From an uncultured Aquabacterium sp. (GTDB taxonomy: Bacteria; Pseudomonadota; Gammaproteobacteria; Burkholderiales; Burkholderiaceae_C): a stretch of 11,110 bases of DNA. The position numbers and the translations under genes were made by a program. This document shows, one piece after another, positions 1 through 6,704 of the stretch. The stretch covers positions 1 to 11,110 of the forward strand of contig CALAKR010000123.1 of NCBI GenBank assembly GCA_937923225.1, written 5' to 3'. Numbering within the stretch: position 1 is the first letter of the stretch; each line of letters starts with the position of its first letter. The notes under the pieces were generated by a model. That model made no database searches, was not told the origin of the DNA, and worked only from the letters and a program-made list of their open reading frames with translations.

Positions 1-75
1 CTGGGCACGCAGCAGCGGGATCTGCGCCATCGCCACCGATGCGGCAGCGCTCTGCAACCAAAGGCGACGCGTCAT
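1..75 (-). CDS. N-terminus of an exported protein, probably the periplasmic heme-binding subunit of a heme ABC importer (partial)
   Basis: Only the first 25 codons are in the window. They read as a signal peptide: an arginine pair followed by a hydrophobic alanine-rich stretch (MTRRLWLQSAAASVAMAQIP). The sequence TRRLWLQ resembles a twin-arginine (Tat) export motif with W in place of the usual F. The ATG overlaps the stop codon of the upstream hemS-like gene in an ATGA arrangement, which suggests translational coupling. A strong ribosome binding site GGAGGT lies at 82-87, six bases before the ATG. Known heme loci of the hmuSTUV/bhuSTUV type place the periplasmic heme-binding protein HmuT directly after HmuS, so HmuT is the expected identity. 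That assignment rests on position and the signal peptide alone, because no mature sequence is visible. Another exported protein remains possible. Confidence 0.6.
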   Translation of the reverse strand, partial: MTRRLWLQSAAASVAMAQIPLLRAQ

Positions 76-1178
76 GCGGCCACCTCCAGAGCATTGGATT
101 GCGGCTGCATCAGGCCGTGGGCCAACGTCCGCCAGGCAGGCAGCTCCGGTCTGCCGGGCTTGCGCTCGCCGAAGAACATGGCGATCACTTGCCCCTGGGC
201 ATCGAAGATCTCCAGCGAGGTCACCACCCCATCGGCGGTGGGCTTGCTGACCAGCCAGCTTTCGGCGACCTGGTCGGCGCGCAGGTGCAGGTTGAAGTTG
301 TCGTCCAGCACATTGAGCCAGGGGCCGACCGTCTCGATGCGGTGCACCGCGCCGGTGTGGATCTGCAGGCAGGCCGCATTGCCCGCGAACACCATGATGG
401 GCAGGCCGGCACTTGCGGCCCGCTGCAGCAGCCATTCCACGGCCAGCAGCGGCGTGCGGCGCGTGTGGCACCCCTCCATCAAACGAAAGCTCTGCATCCG
501 GCCCACCTGGTGGGTCTTGAGCAGGCCGAAAAATTCATGCGTGTCCTTCATGGCCGACCAGGCCTGGCCCAGCGAGGCGACATCCACTTCGGCATCGGGC
601 CGGTCCGGCGGTATCTGGACGCTGCCCGGCGTGAACAGGGGGCGGGCCTCGGGGCGCGCATGGCGCTGCACCAGTTGCTCCAGCGCCAGCAGATCAGAGT
701 GCGCCCGCGCATGCACCTTGTGCACGGCCTGGCCATGCACATCGAAGAACTGCAGGCTGTGCTGCTCGCCCGTGGCCGTGCGCTCGACCACGTGCATGCC
801 CACATGCCAGTGCATCAGGAACAGGCGCAGGTCGATCTCGGCGCCCAGCGCCAGGCCCACGGCGCCCTGGGCGCTCACGTTGCGGTACACACCGATCTTT
901 TCATGCACCACGCTCTCGTTGCGCGTGAGGGCCATCACTGGCCCCACGGCCTCCAGGCCCTGCAGCTGCGCGATCCAGTCGCCATCGAGCACGGTCACGC
1001 TGTACAGGCTGCTGGCGTCTTCGGCCGGGCACATGTGGCTGACGGCGTGCGCGACAAGCGCCTCGCCCTCGCTCACGCCCAGCTTGCGCGCGGCGTCGCG
1101 GGCCCGCAGGCCCTGATGCCGCAGCGCGGCGAATTGCTGGCGCAGGTGCGACTGCGCCGTGTGTTGAGGTGCGGACAT
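72..1178 (-). CDS. hmuS: Cytoplasmic heme-binding or heme-degrading protein, HemS/ChuS/PhuS family
   Basis: The 368-residue protein has the size usual for the HemS/ChuS/HmuS family (about 340-370). These cytoplasmic proteins receive imported heme and either deliver it to a heme oxygenase or degrade it themselves. The N-terminal half opens with a helical segment (LRQQFAALRHQGLRARDAAR, residues 12-31). It continues with an ALTRNESVVHEKIGVY segment near 83-98. The C-terminal half has the family pattern DTHEFFGLL at 212-220, MVFAGNAACLQIHTGAV at 262-278 and KPTADGVVTSLEIFD at 312-326. His214 in DTHEFF sits where this family has its axial heme ligand. The match is from memory of ChuS and PhuS, not from an alignment. 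The ATG is preceded at eight bases by GGGAGG (1187-1192) and lies three bases after the stop of the small upstream gene. Its own stop overlaps the next start. The gene belongs to a Fur-controlled operon. Whether this member degrades heme or only carries it cannot be read from sequence. Confidence 0.93.
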   Translation of the reverse strand: MSAPQHTAQSHLRQQFAALRHQGLRARDAARKLGVSEGEALVAHAVSHMCPAEDASSLYSVTVLDGDWIAQLQGLEAVGPVMALTRNESVVHEKIGVYRNVSAQGAVGLALGAEIDLRLFLMHWHVGMHVVERTATGEQHSLQFFDVHGQAVHKVHARAHSDLLALEQLVQRHARPEARPLFTPGSVQIPPDRPDAEVDVASLGQAWSAMKDTHEFFGLLKTHQVGRMQSFRLMEGCHTRRTPLLAVEWLLQRAASAGLPIMVFAGNAACLQIHTGAVHRIETVGPWLNVLDDNFNLHLRADQVAESWLVSKPTADGVVTSLEIFDAQGQVIAMFFGERKPGRPELPAWRTLAHGLMQPQSNALEVAA

Positions 1179-1181
1179 CGG

Positions 1182-1415
1182 TCAGGCCTCCCGGGCCGGC
1201 AGGGTCAGGCGATGCCCCGTGTCGGCGGCCGACTCCGGAGCGGGGAAATCCACCACGAAGCGGTACTGCTTGCCACAGTCGAGGATGACCTCCTTCTGCC
1301 CCCGTTTGAGCAGGCGAACGTCGATGCGGATGGTGCCGAAGCCGTCATGGGCCAGAACGTCATCGAGCAGGCTGAGCAGCTGCGATTTCAGGACCGGGAC
1401 GGATCGGTTTTCCAC
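1182..1415 (-). CDS. Small conserved-looking protein at the head of the heme operon, function unknown
   Basis: The predicted product is 77 residues, starting at a GTG at 1413-1415. That start has AAGAGG (1424-1429) eight bases upstream. An in-frame ATG at 1469 would give 95 residues. However, it has no ribosome binding site and falls about where transcription should begin if the promoter is placed correctly, so GTG is preferred. The protein is acidic at the start and has an amphipathic segment (SQLLSLLDDVLAH). A beta-like stretch follows (TIRIDVRLLKRGQKEVILDC then KQYRFVVDFP) and then a polar tail. It has no signal peptide and no transmembrane segment. It is the first gene after the Fur-controlled promoter and lies three bases before the hemS-like gene. 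I do not recognise the family. HemP, a short protein often at the head of heme loci, also has a 'hydrophobic patch then YR' element, but the C-terminal GKLILTK signature of HemP is absent. A role in heme uptake is inferred only from position. Confidence 0.75.
   Translation of the reverse strand: MENRSVPVLKSQLLSLLDDVLAHDGFGTIRIDVRLLKRGQKEVILDCGKQYRFVVDFPAPESAADTGHRLTLPAREA
1187..1192 (-). promoter_or_regulatory. Ribosome binding site of the hemS-like gene
   Basis: GGGAGG lies eight bases before the ATG at 1178 and inside the last codons of the upstream small gene. It supports the chosen start and coupled translation. Confidence 0.7.
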
Positions 1416-1423
1416 AATGATTT

Positions 1424-1429
1424 CCTCTT
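1424..1429 (-). promoter_or_regulatory. Ribosome binding site that fixes the GTG start of the small heme-operon gene
   Basis: AAGAGG read on the minus strand is eight bases upstream of GTG at 1415. The longer ATG start at 1469 has no comparable site, so this element decides the start. Confidence 0.65.
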
Positions 1430-1471
1430 GGCGGCACGGCCGCAGTGCATGTCGTGGTGACGAATGCACGG

Positions 1472-1503
1472 ATTTTAATGAGAATAATTCTCATTAAGAT
1501 CAA
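1472..1503 (-). promoter_or_regulatory. Putative promoter of the heme operon
   Basis: On the minus strand TTGATC (1498-1503) could serve as the -35 element. It is followed after 17 bases by CATTAA (1475-1480). A slightly shifted -10 candidate, TAAAAT (1472-1477), is also present with a 20-base spacer. Either choice puts transcription start near 1465-1468 and a leader of about 50 bases before the GTG start. The Fur box fills the spacer and -10 region. The elements are approximate, so the exact hexamers are uncertain. Confidence 0.5.
1475..1497. promoter_or_regulatory. Fur box (ferric uptake regulator operator)
   Basis: The 19-base core at 1477-1495, AATGAGAATAATTCTCATT, is a perfect inverted repeat around a single central base. 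The symmetry extends two further bases on each side to 23 bases. AATGAGAAT-N-ATTCTCATT is close to the classical Fur consensus and typical of proteobacterial iron-repressed promoters. It lies upstream of the heme genes on its left. Iron-loaded Fur bound here would cover the promoter, so the operon should be repressed when iron is plentiful and expressed when it is scarce. Confidence 0.93.
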
Positions 1504-1526
1504 GACACCTGGGCGTGAGGGGTCTT
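1502..1526 (-). terminator. Weak hairpin after the metalloprotease gene, possible terminator
   Basis: AAGACACC at 1502-1509 pairs with GGGGTCTT at 1519-1526, with one mismatch in eight and a ten-base loop. It lies 22 bases after the metalloprotease stop. In the leftward direction it is followed only by a TTGATCTTAAT-type sequence, not a clear T run. It could end the metalloprotease transcript, or it could be chance. Confidence 0.3.
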
Positions 1527-1548
1527 AGAGGAAATCAGGACACATTGG

Positions 1549-3240
1549 TCAGAGTTCGTCGCGGCTGTCGTCGCGCATGGTCTGGCGCCAGCGCGCCACG
1601 CGCGAATCGAGCACGGACAGCTCGATCAGCTCGGCAGAAGTAGGTTGGGTGATGCGCTTGCGCACCCCGTCAACCCGATCGATGGCGCCCTGCAGGTTAC
1701 CGGTGGCAGCAGCGGCTTCGGCTTCTGCACGCACGGCACGCAAGGGCTGATTCAAGCGCTGCCAGGCCCCGCTGAGGTAGGTCCAGCCGGCAGCATCCTC
1801 CGGGCGGTTGCTGAGATGCGGCTGCAGCAGGTTGACCACCTCCTGCAAGGCGGCGGTTTCCTCACGTGAATCAGGCAGGTTCAGCGTGGTGCGCGCCAGC
1901 ATCATGATTTCGGGGCGGGCCCTGGGCTGCAGGCCGGAGGCGTTTGGCTGGGCCAGGGCCTGCTGCAGCGTGGTCTGGGCCTGCATGGCACGGCCGGTTT
2001 CCACGCCGGCATCGACCTCGGCCAGCGTGAGCACGCGCCGCACTTCGGGCTGCACCGAGGCCGGCAGGGCCTCGGCCTCGCGCCGGGCCTGAGCCAGGGC
2101 ACGTTCGGCCTCCATGCGGTCGCGCAGCCGGGTGGCCGCCACCAGCGCGGTGTACTGCCGCGCCAGCTTGTCCACCGGGGTGGCATCGACAGGCAGCAAA
2201 CCAGGTCGTACAAGCGGCATCAGCGAGGCGCTGCGGGTGTCCATCAGCACCTTGGCCCGTGCCGACATCAACGCATGGCGAACCTGCAGCAGTGTCTGGG
2301 CATCATCGGCCTCAGGCGCGATGGCCTTGTTCCAGGCCTGCGAGCCCATGCGGGCGCGTGCTTCGCCGATGCGCTCGGTGGTCAAGGGGTGGCTGCGCAG
2401 GTAGGGGTAGCTGCCGTCGTCGTTCAGGCGGGAGGCCTGCTGAAGCTGCTCGAACATCTGCGCCATGCCGGCGGGGGCGTAGCCCGCGTCCGTGAGCACG
2501 CCGAAACCGACACGGTCGGCCTCGCGCTCCATGTCGCGCGAGAAGTTGAGTTGGCCCTGGATGGCCATGCCCTGCCCGCCCATGATCATGGCCTGGGCTG
2601 CCTGTGGCGCCCGGCTGGCCGCCAGCACGCCCAGGATCATGCTGGCCAGCCCCACCCAGGAGGTCTGCTTGGACTGGTCGATCATGCGCGCGATGTGCCG
2701 CTGCGTGACGTGGGACATTTCGTGGGCCAGCACCGAGGCCAGTTCGTCCGGTGTGCGCGTCATGGCAAGCAGGCCGAGATGCACACCGATGTAGCCTCCG
2801 GGCAGCGCGAACGCGTTCACGCTGCGCTCGCGCACCAGGAAGGGCCGCCAGGCGTAGACGCCCTCCAGATCCGGGCCGATCTCGCCGCGCCGACGGGCGG
2901 CGCCTTGCAGGGAAGTCCAGATCGAGCCGATGTACTCCAGCACCAGGGGGTCGTCGATGATGTCCGGATCGCGCAGGATGGACCGCATGATGCGATCCCC
3001 CAGCCGGCGCTCGGCCGCAGGGCTGAGCGATTGCGAGCTGACATCCCCCAGCGCCGGCAGCAGATTGCCATCCACATTGGACGCGGCTGAGGCCTGCCCG
3101 GCTGGCGCCGTGTGCGCCATCAGCGGCAAAGGCAGCGCCATGGGCATCGTCAGCAGGCTCATGCCCAGGATGCGCGCCAGGCGATGCGGCGCACGGCGGA
3201 CAACAGGAGAAGCAGGACGCGGTCGGTTCGTGATACTCAT
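1549..3240 (-). CDS. Exported M48-family metalloprotease with TPR-like C-terminus (BepA/YfgC-like)
   Basis: The protein has 563 residues from the ATG at 3240. This start places a basic N-terminus (two RR-containing stretches in residues 6-23) ahead of a hydrophobic segment (about 24-42) ending AHTAPAGQA, a signal peptide for periplasmic export. No good ribosome binding site precedes it. The open frame extends further upstream, but that part reads like non-coding intergenic sequence. The zinc site is HEMSH at 173-177. The M48 second motif [11 protein letters not shown] (237-247) supplies the third ligand. [17 protein letters not shown] (142-158) before the zinc site is a hallmark of this family. 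RSHPLTTER at 282-290 matches the loop whose histidine acts as a switch in E. coli BepA. Residues from about 305 onward are helical, alanine-rich TPR-like sequence. BepA degrades or helps fold stalled outer-membrane proteins such as LptD, and a similar envelope quality-control role is inferred. The gene is divergent from moaC and ends shortly before the Fur box of the heme operon. Confidence 0.93.
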   Translation of the reverse strand: MSITNRPRPASPVVRRAPHRLARILGMSLLTMPMALPLPLMAHTAPAGQASAASNVDGNLLPALGDVSSQSLSPAAERRLGDRIMRSILRDPDIIDDPLVLEYIGSIWTSLQGAARRRGEIGPDLEGVYAWRPFLVRERSVNAFALPGGYIGVHLGLLAMTRTPDELASVLAHEMSHVTQRHIARMIDQSKQTSWVGLASMILGVLAASRAPQAAQAMIMGGQGMAIQGQLNFSRDMEREADRVGFGVLTDAGYAPAGMAQMFEQLQQASRLNDDGSYPYLRSHPLTTERIGEARARMGSQAWNKAIAPEADDAQTLLQVRHALMSARAKVLMDTRSASLMPLVRPGLLPVDATPVDKLARQYTALVAATRLRDRMEAERALAQARREAEALPASVQPEVRRVLTLAEVDAGVETGRAMQAQTTLQQALAQPNASGLQPRARPEIMMLARTTLNLPDSREETAALQEVVNLLQPHLSNRPEDAAGWTYLSGAWQRLNQPLRAVRAEAEAAAATGNLQGAIDRVDGVRKRITQPTSAELIELSVLDSRVARWRQTMRDDSRDEL

Positions 3241-3388
3241 CGGGCCAGGGTGTCGTAAGCCACCCAAGTATGCGCTGACTGCGACCCGCCGCCCGCGGTT
3301 TGGTTCCACAATGGGCACGGGTTCGGCAGGTTTTACATCCCTTCCAGGATGCGCCACGGCCCGCTTACCCCCAAAGTATGACGACTGC
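3241..3388. promoter_or_regulatory. Divergent intergenic region between the metalloprotease gene and moaC
   Basis: Both flanking genes start at its ends and point away, so it should hold both promoters. I see no clear -35/-10 pair, no strong inverted repeat and no obvious riboswitch. Neither start has a convincing ribosome binding site. Confidence 0.4.
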
Positions 3389-3901
3389 ATGAGCTCCCTC
3401 ACCCATTTCGACGACCAAGGCCAGGCCCACATGGTGGACGTGTCGGCCAAGCCGGCTACCTTGCGCGTGGCTGTGGCCCAGGGCTGCATCCGCATGGCGC
3501 CCGACACTCTGCTAACGATCATGCAGGGCCATGCCGGCAAGGGCGATGTGCTGGGCATCGCGCGCATCGCGGCCATCCAGGGGGCCAAGCGCACCGCCGA
3601 CCTGATCCCGCTGTGCCACCCGCTGCCCCTGAGCAAAGTGGCCGTGGAGCTGGAATGCCAGGAGGCGCTGCCCGGCGTGGTCTGCCGCGTCACCGCGCAG
3701 ACCGTGGGGCCCACCGGGGTCGAGATGGAAGCCCTGACCGCCGTGCAGGTGGGTCTGCTGACGATCTACGACATGTGCAAGGCCATGGACCGGGGCATGA
3801 CGATCACCGATGTGGCCCTGCTGGAAAAACGCGGCGGTCGAAGCGGCCATTGGCAGCGTGACGGCAACGGCATCGAGCCGACTTCAGGCGCGCAAGCCTG
3901 A
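3389..3901 (+). CDS. moaC: Cyclic pyranopterin monophosphate synthase MoaC
   Basis: The 170-residue protein covers the full family length. MoaC acts in the cytoplasm in the first stage of molybdenum cofactor synthesis. It converts 3',8-cyclo-7,8-dihydro-GTP, made by the radical-SAM enzyme MoaA, to cyclic pyranopterin monophosphate. With the ATG at 3389 the catalytic residues known from E. coli MoaC fall at the same numbers: Lys51 in GKGDV, His77 in LCHPLPLSK, Glu112 and Glu114 in TGVEMEAL, and Asp128 and Lys131 in IYDMCKAMD. The conserved LEKRGG and SGHW motifs close the fold near 145-155. The open frame continues far upstream, but only residues from this ATG resemble MoaC. The ribosome binding site is weak. 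No other moa or mob gene is in the window. It converges with the next gene across 12 bases. Confidence 0.97.
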   Translation: MSSLTHFDDQGQAHMVDVSAKPATLRVAVAQGCIRMAPDTLLTIMQGHAGKGDVLGIARIAAIQGAKRTADLIPLCHPLPLSKVAVELECQEALPGVVCRVTAQTVGPTGVEMEALTAVQVGLLTIYDMCKAMDRGMTITDVALLEKRGGRSGHWQRDGNGIEPTSGAQA

Positions 3902-3913
3902 GGCACTCGACAC

Positions 3914-5737
3914 TCAGCGGGGCAGCACCTGGCGCCAGGTGTAGCGCCCCTTGGGCGGATCGCACTGGAAGGGCCGCGGAGTCGCGCCCTTGATCACGTC
4001 AGGCTTGCCGCACACCGCCAGAAACTGCTGGCCCATCGGGTTGCGGAACTCCTTGAGGCGCTGCACCACGTAGCGGGCTTGATCCACCTGGCCATGTTCG
4101 GCCAGCGAGCGCGCGTACGCGATCATCAGGCGGGCATCGACCAGGTTGTGCAAGGTGCGCCGGAACGCCTGGGGCGGGCGGGATGGCTCGTCGGCCTCAG
4201 GGCCGGTCACGTCGGCGTAGTCAGCCTGGTAGCCGAACCACAGGCGCTTCTGTCCGTGCTGGATACGCTCTTCCAGCGGGCCGGCACCCGCGCGCGGCGC
4301 ATAGATGTTGGCGGCCCATTGGTAATCAATGACCGCCCAGAGCGCGCCCAGGACCATGGCACTGCACAGCACCAGATGCGCCCAGCCCGTGGGCGGGGAT
4401 TCATCCCGCCGCGCGGAGGCCGGCACCACGGGCGCCACCTTCACGCGCGCCCGAGCCGCCAACCCCAGGCCCCACACAAAGGCACAGGGCAACAGGAAAT
4501 AGCTGTACCACAGCGGGTACTCCAGCAGGCTGTGCAGGCCCGCCATGCTGACCATGGTGGCGGCCGCCGGCACGACGGCATCCGTGTCCTCGCGCCCGGG
4601 CCACCACAGCACCCATACTCCCCAGGCGCACAGAGCCGCCAGCAGCAATGCCATTGGCACCCCCAGCTCCACCGCCCATTGCAGCAGCACATTGTGGGTG
4701 TGGTCGAAGAAGGCCACAGGCCGGCTCGGGAACTCGGACAGCGTCCAGGCCAGGTTGAACTCGCCCCAGCCCACACCCGTCCACGGGTTCTGACGGATCA
4801 GGGCCAGCGTGTCGGCCCAGATCTTGAAGCGAGAGCTGGAGATGTCGCTGCCGTCATTGAGGCGCGCCTCGCCGGCGAAGGCATGGCCCTCCCCCACATG
4901 CGACCACCACGACATGCCCAGCCACCAGGCGCCGTAGACCAGCGGCGCGGCGATCAGCATCCAGCGCAGGGTGCGCGGCAGGCCACGGTCACGCCAGCCC
5001 CACAGCAGCAGCAAGAGCATGGCCAGCATGCCGGTGCGCGACGCCGTCCAGACGATGGCGCCCACGCACAGCACCAGCAGCAGTTGCGCGGCATGCAAGG
5101 GCCAGCGCCCACGCCGCCCCAGCCAGACCGCGGCGCACGCAGACCAGAACAGCAAGGTGCTGAAGTGATTGGGCTGGCGCAGATTGCCCACCGCCCGGCC
5201 GGGCGTGGTGGATTCGGCGATGAAGGTGCCGTCGGCCAGTTGGGGGATGAACACCTGGATCACAGCCAGCACGATCCCGGCCACACCGGCCCAGGCCAGC
5301 CCGGCGCAGAACAGGTCCATCAGTTCGGCCACCTCGATGCGGTGCGCCGCACGCCAGGCCGTCCACAACACGAGCCAGGCCGACAAGGCCAGGCCCGACG
5401 CCATCAGCCCCATGCCCATCGGCAGGCCCGTGGCCCACACCGAGCCCAGCGCCGACCCTGCACACAGCCACAGCACCAGCGACAAGCCGACCACCGGACC
5501 ATCGGTCTTCATGTTCGATTCATCTCCCCGCCCGACCCACCAGGCCAGGGCCATCATCCACAGCCCCCAGCCAAAGACCCCCAGCGCCTGGTTGTAGAAC
5601 GTGATGGACGGTGGATCGCTTTCGGCCAGCAGGGTGGGCACCAGCAAGGCCAGCAGCGCCAGCGGCAGGCCCAGCAGGCGGACACCGGGCATGGCCAGGG
5701 AGGAAGAAGACAACTGGTTGGCGGTCATGGCGCGCAT
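3914..5737 (-). CDS. Polytopic membrane O-oligosaccharyltransferase or O-antigen ligase, Wzy/WaaL/PglL family
   Basis: The 607-residue protein has roughly a dozen hydrophobic segments, from LLGLPLALLALLVPTLL at 21-37 to LVLCSAMVLGALWAVI near 455-470. A soluble C-terminal part of about 130 residues follows. Family motifs are RAVGNLRQPNHF (181-192), TASRTG (231-236), SSSRFKIW with NPWTGVGWGEF (300-327), DHTHN (345-349) and HSLLEYPLWYSYFL (402-415). QPNH, the D-H-T/S-H-N pair and LEYPLWY are characteristic of the PglL-like subgroup. Those enzymes transfer lipid-linked glycan to serine on periplasmic proteins, often type IV pilin. The related WaaL and Wzy enzymes use lipid A-core or growing O-antigen. 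The large periplasmic loop before DHTHN is the expected active-site region. The start could instead be the ATG at 5728, because neither has a clear ribosome binding site. No pilin, waa or wz gene is nearby, so the acceptor cannot be deduced. Confidence 0.88.
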   Translation of the reverse strand: MRAMTANQLSSSSLAMPGVRLLGLPLALLALLVPTLLAESDPPSITFYNQALGVFGWGLWMMALAWWVGRGDESNMKTDGPVVGLSLVLWLCAGSALGSVWATGLPMGMGLMASGLALSAWLVLWTAWRAAHRIEVAELMDLFCAGLAWAGVAGIVLAVIQVFIPQLADGTFIAESTTPGRAVGNLRQPNHFSTLLFWSACAAVWLGRRGRWPLHAAQLLLVLCVGAIVWTASRTGMLAMLLLLLWGWRDRGLPRTLRWMLIAAPLVYGAWWLGMSWWSHVGEGHAFAGEARLNDGSDISSSRFKIWADTLALIRQNPWTGVGWGEFNLAWTLSEFPSRPVAFFDHTHNVLLQWAVELGVPMALLLAALCAWGVWVLWWPGREDTDAVVPAAATMVSMAGLHSLLEYPLWYSYFLLPCAFVWGLGLAARARVKVAPVVPASARRDESPPTGWAHLVLCSAMVLGALWAVIDYQWAANIYAPRAGAGPLEERIQHGQKRLWFGYQADYADVTGPEADEPSRPPQAFRRTLHNLVDARLMIAYARSLAEHGQVDQARYVVQRLKEFRNPMGQQFLAVCGKPDVIKGATPRPFQCDPPKGRYTWRQVLPR

Positions 5738-5849
5738 TGTCGCCGCAAGCCAGGGCCTGCCCTCGGGTTGATCCCAGTCGCCTCACCGGCACCACCATGC
5801 CGAACGCGCCATTTCCCCCGAGTTCAAGGGGCGGGACTGTCCCTGAGAC

Positions 5850-6620
5850 ATGAACGAAGCTGTCACGGTTCACGACAGAATGATTTGTATGACGACTGCC
5901 ACGCCCACACAACCTGCCCACCGCCCGAAATCAGGCCGCGGTGGCGCCGGTGAACGCGCTACGCGCGACAACATCATCCGCGCGGCACTGACCCTTTTTG
6001 CCAAGCACGGCATCGACGGCGTGTCGCTGCGCCAGATCGTGGCGGCCGCCGGCCAGTCCAACCCCTCGGCCGTGCACTACCACTTCCAGAGCAAGGAAGG
6101 CCTGCTCAGCGCCGTGGTCGACCATGTCGCCGAGCAACTGCAGCCCCTGCAGCAACAGGCCATGGCCGCCTTGTTCGAAGCCCAGGCCCAGGGCACGCTG
6201 ACCCCGCGTGAGCTGGTCCAGACGGCCATCACGCCCTTCGTCACGCTGTATGGCTCGTCCTACGATGGGCGCATGGCGATCCGCTTCCTCTCGCGCCTGA
6301 CTTGGCAGCGCGACGTGGCCGGCCAGAGCCGCCTGTTCGACAAGGCCTGGAGCTACTGGCGCGATGTGGTCGTGGTGCTGCATGCCCTCACGCCCGAGCA
6401 ATCCATCGACGTGCTGATGCACCGCGGCGTGCTGGTCGGCTGCACCGTGCTGCATGGCCTGGCCGACATGAGCCTGCTCAGCCGCCAGACCTCCTTCGGC
6501 CTGGCCGACATGTTCCGTGAACACCCCCTGGTGCTGCTGGACCACTTCTGCGATTTCGTCACCGGCGGGCTGGTCGCGCCCACCACCGTGCCGCAGCTCC
6601 CCAAAGCCCACGCGGCCTGA
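5850..6620 (+). CDS. TetR/AcrR-family transcriptional regulator
   Basis: The longest reading gives 256 residues. The N-terminal DNA-binding domain spans about 38-85. It contains the TetR pattern RDNIIRAALTLFAKHGIDG, then the helix-turn-helix (VSLRQIVAAAGQSNPSAVHYHF, about 58-79), and ends SKEGLLSAVVDHV. The C-terminal ligand and dimerisation domain is helical, but I do not recognise its subfamily and cannot name the effector. The start is uncertain. In-frame ATGs lie at 5850, 5880 and 5889, and none has a good ribosome binding site. The first 35 or so residues are low-complexity and are not part of the fold, so a start at 5880 or 5889 (246 or 243 residues) fits equally well. An inverted repeat just upstream of 5880 fits autoregulation from a later start. 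It diverges from the PglL-like gene and precedes the alpha-2-macroglobulin gene by 93 bases, but regulation of either is only a possibility. Confidence 0.93.
   Translation: MNEAVTVHDRMICMTTATPTQPAHRPKSGRGGAGERATRDNIIRAALTLFAKHGIDGVSLRQIVAAAGQSNPSAVHYHFQSKEGLLSAVVDHVAEQLQPLQQQAMAALFEAQAQGTLTPRELVQTAITPFVTLYGSSYDGRMAIRFLSRLTWQRDVAGQSRLFDKAWSYWRDVVVVLHALTPEQSIDVLMHRGVLVGCTVLHGLADMSLLSRQTSFGLADMFREHPLVLLDHFCDFVTGGLVAPTTVPQLPKAHAA
5860..5878. promoter_or_regulatory. Inverted repeat, candidate TetR operator
   Basis: CTGTCACGGTTCACGACAG has perfect five-base arms (CTGTC and GACAG) around a nine-base centre, which suits a dimeric TetR protein. Overlapping it are TGAAC at 5851-5855 and GTTCA at 5868-5872, a second possible inverted pair, with another GTTCA at 5822-5826. 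If translation starts at 5880 or 5889 the repeat sits in the leader or promoter. If it starts at 5850 the repeat lies inside the coding region. Confidence 0.35.
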
Positions 6621-6698
6621 CCTTCGCTTACCGCCGCCTTTGCGTTTGCTCCTACACTGAGGCCCGCCCGATCACAGGGCAGTGGTCTGAGTCACGCT

Positions 6699-6704
6699 GG
6701 GGAG
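6699..6704 (+). promoter_or_regulatory. Ribosome binding site of the alpha-2-macroglobulin gene
   Basis: GGGGAG lies nine bases before the ATG at 6714. It fixes that start, which also begins a clear signal peptide. A -10-like TACACT is at 6653-6658, without a convincing -35. Confidence 0.6.

Noticed and set aside
39..1460. Long plus-strand open frame of 473 codons opposite the heme genes
   Set aside because: It is antisense to the recognisable hemS-like gene and the small gene, has Arg/Gln/His/Leu-rich composition typical of a shadow frame in GC-rich DNA, and matches no family I know.
1416..1469. ATG start at 1469 for the small heme-operon protein
   Set aside because: It has no ribosome binding site and lies at the predicted transcription start. 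The GTG at 1415 has a well-spaced AAGAGG.
2930..3388. Upstream extension of the moaC frame
   Set aside because: It overlaps the metalloprotease coding region on the other strand, and only the part from 3389 matches MoaC, with residue numbers equal to the E. coli enzyme.
3241..3388. Possible molybdenum-cofactor riboswitch ahead of moaC
   Set aside because: I could not find the paired helices expected of that RNA, the region is short, and it must also hold a divergent promoter.
3241..3714. Upstream extension of the metalloprotease frame to a far upstream ATG
   Set aside because: It would run through the divergent intergenic region and well into moaC, and would place the signal peptide deep inside the protein.
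5815..5831. CCCC/GGGG hairpin upstream of the TetR gene as a terminator or operator
   Set aside because: The stem is only four G-C pairs with an eight-base loop and no T run, common by chance in GC-rich sequence.
4079..5953. Plus-strand open frame of 624 codons opposite the ligase gene
   Set aside because: Its product is a repetitive Gln/Arg/His/Gly/Pro-rich sequence without domains, as expected from the complement of Leu/Ala/Trp-rich membrane protein codons. The minus-strand gene has clear family motifs.
6664..6680. GCCC/GGGC short inverted repeat between the TetR and alpha-2-macroglobulin genes
   Set aside because: Four-base arms and no T run do not support a terminator, and it does not resemble the candidate TetR operator.
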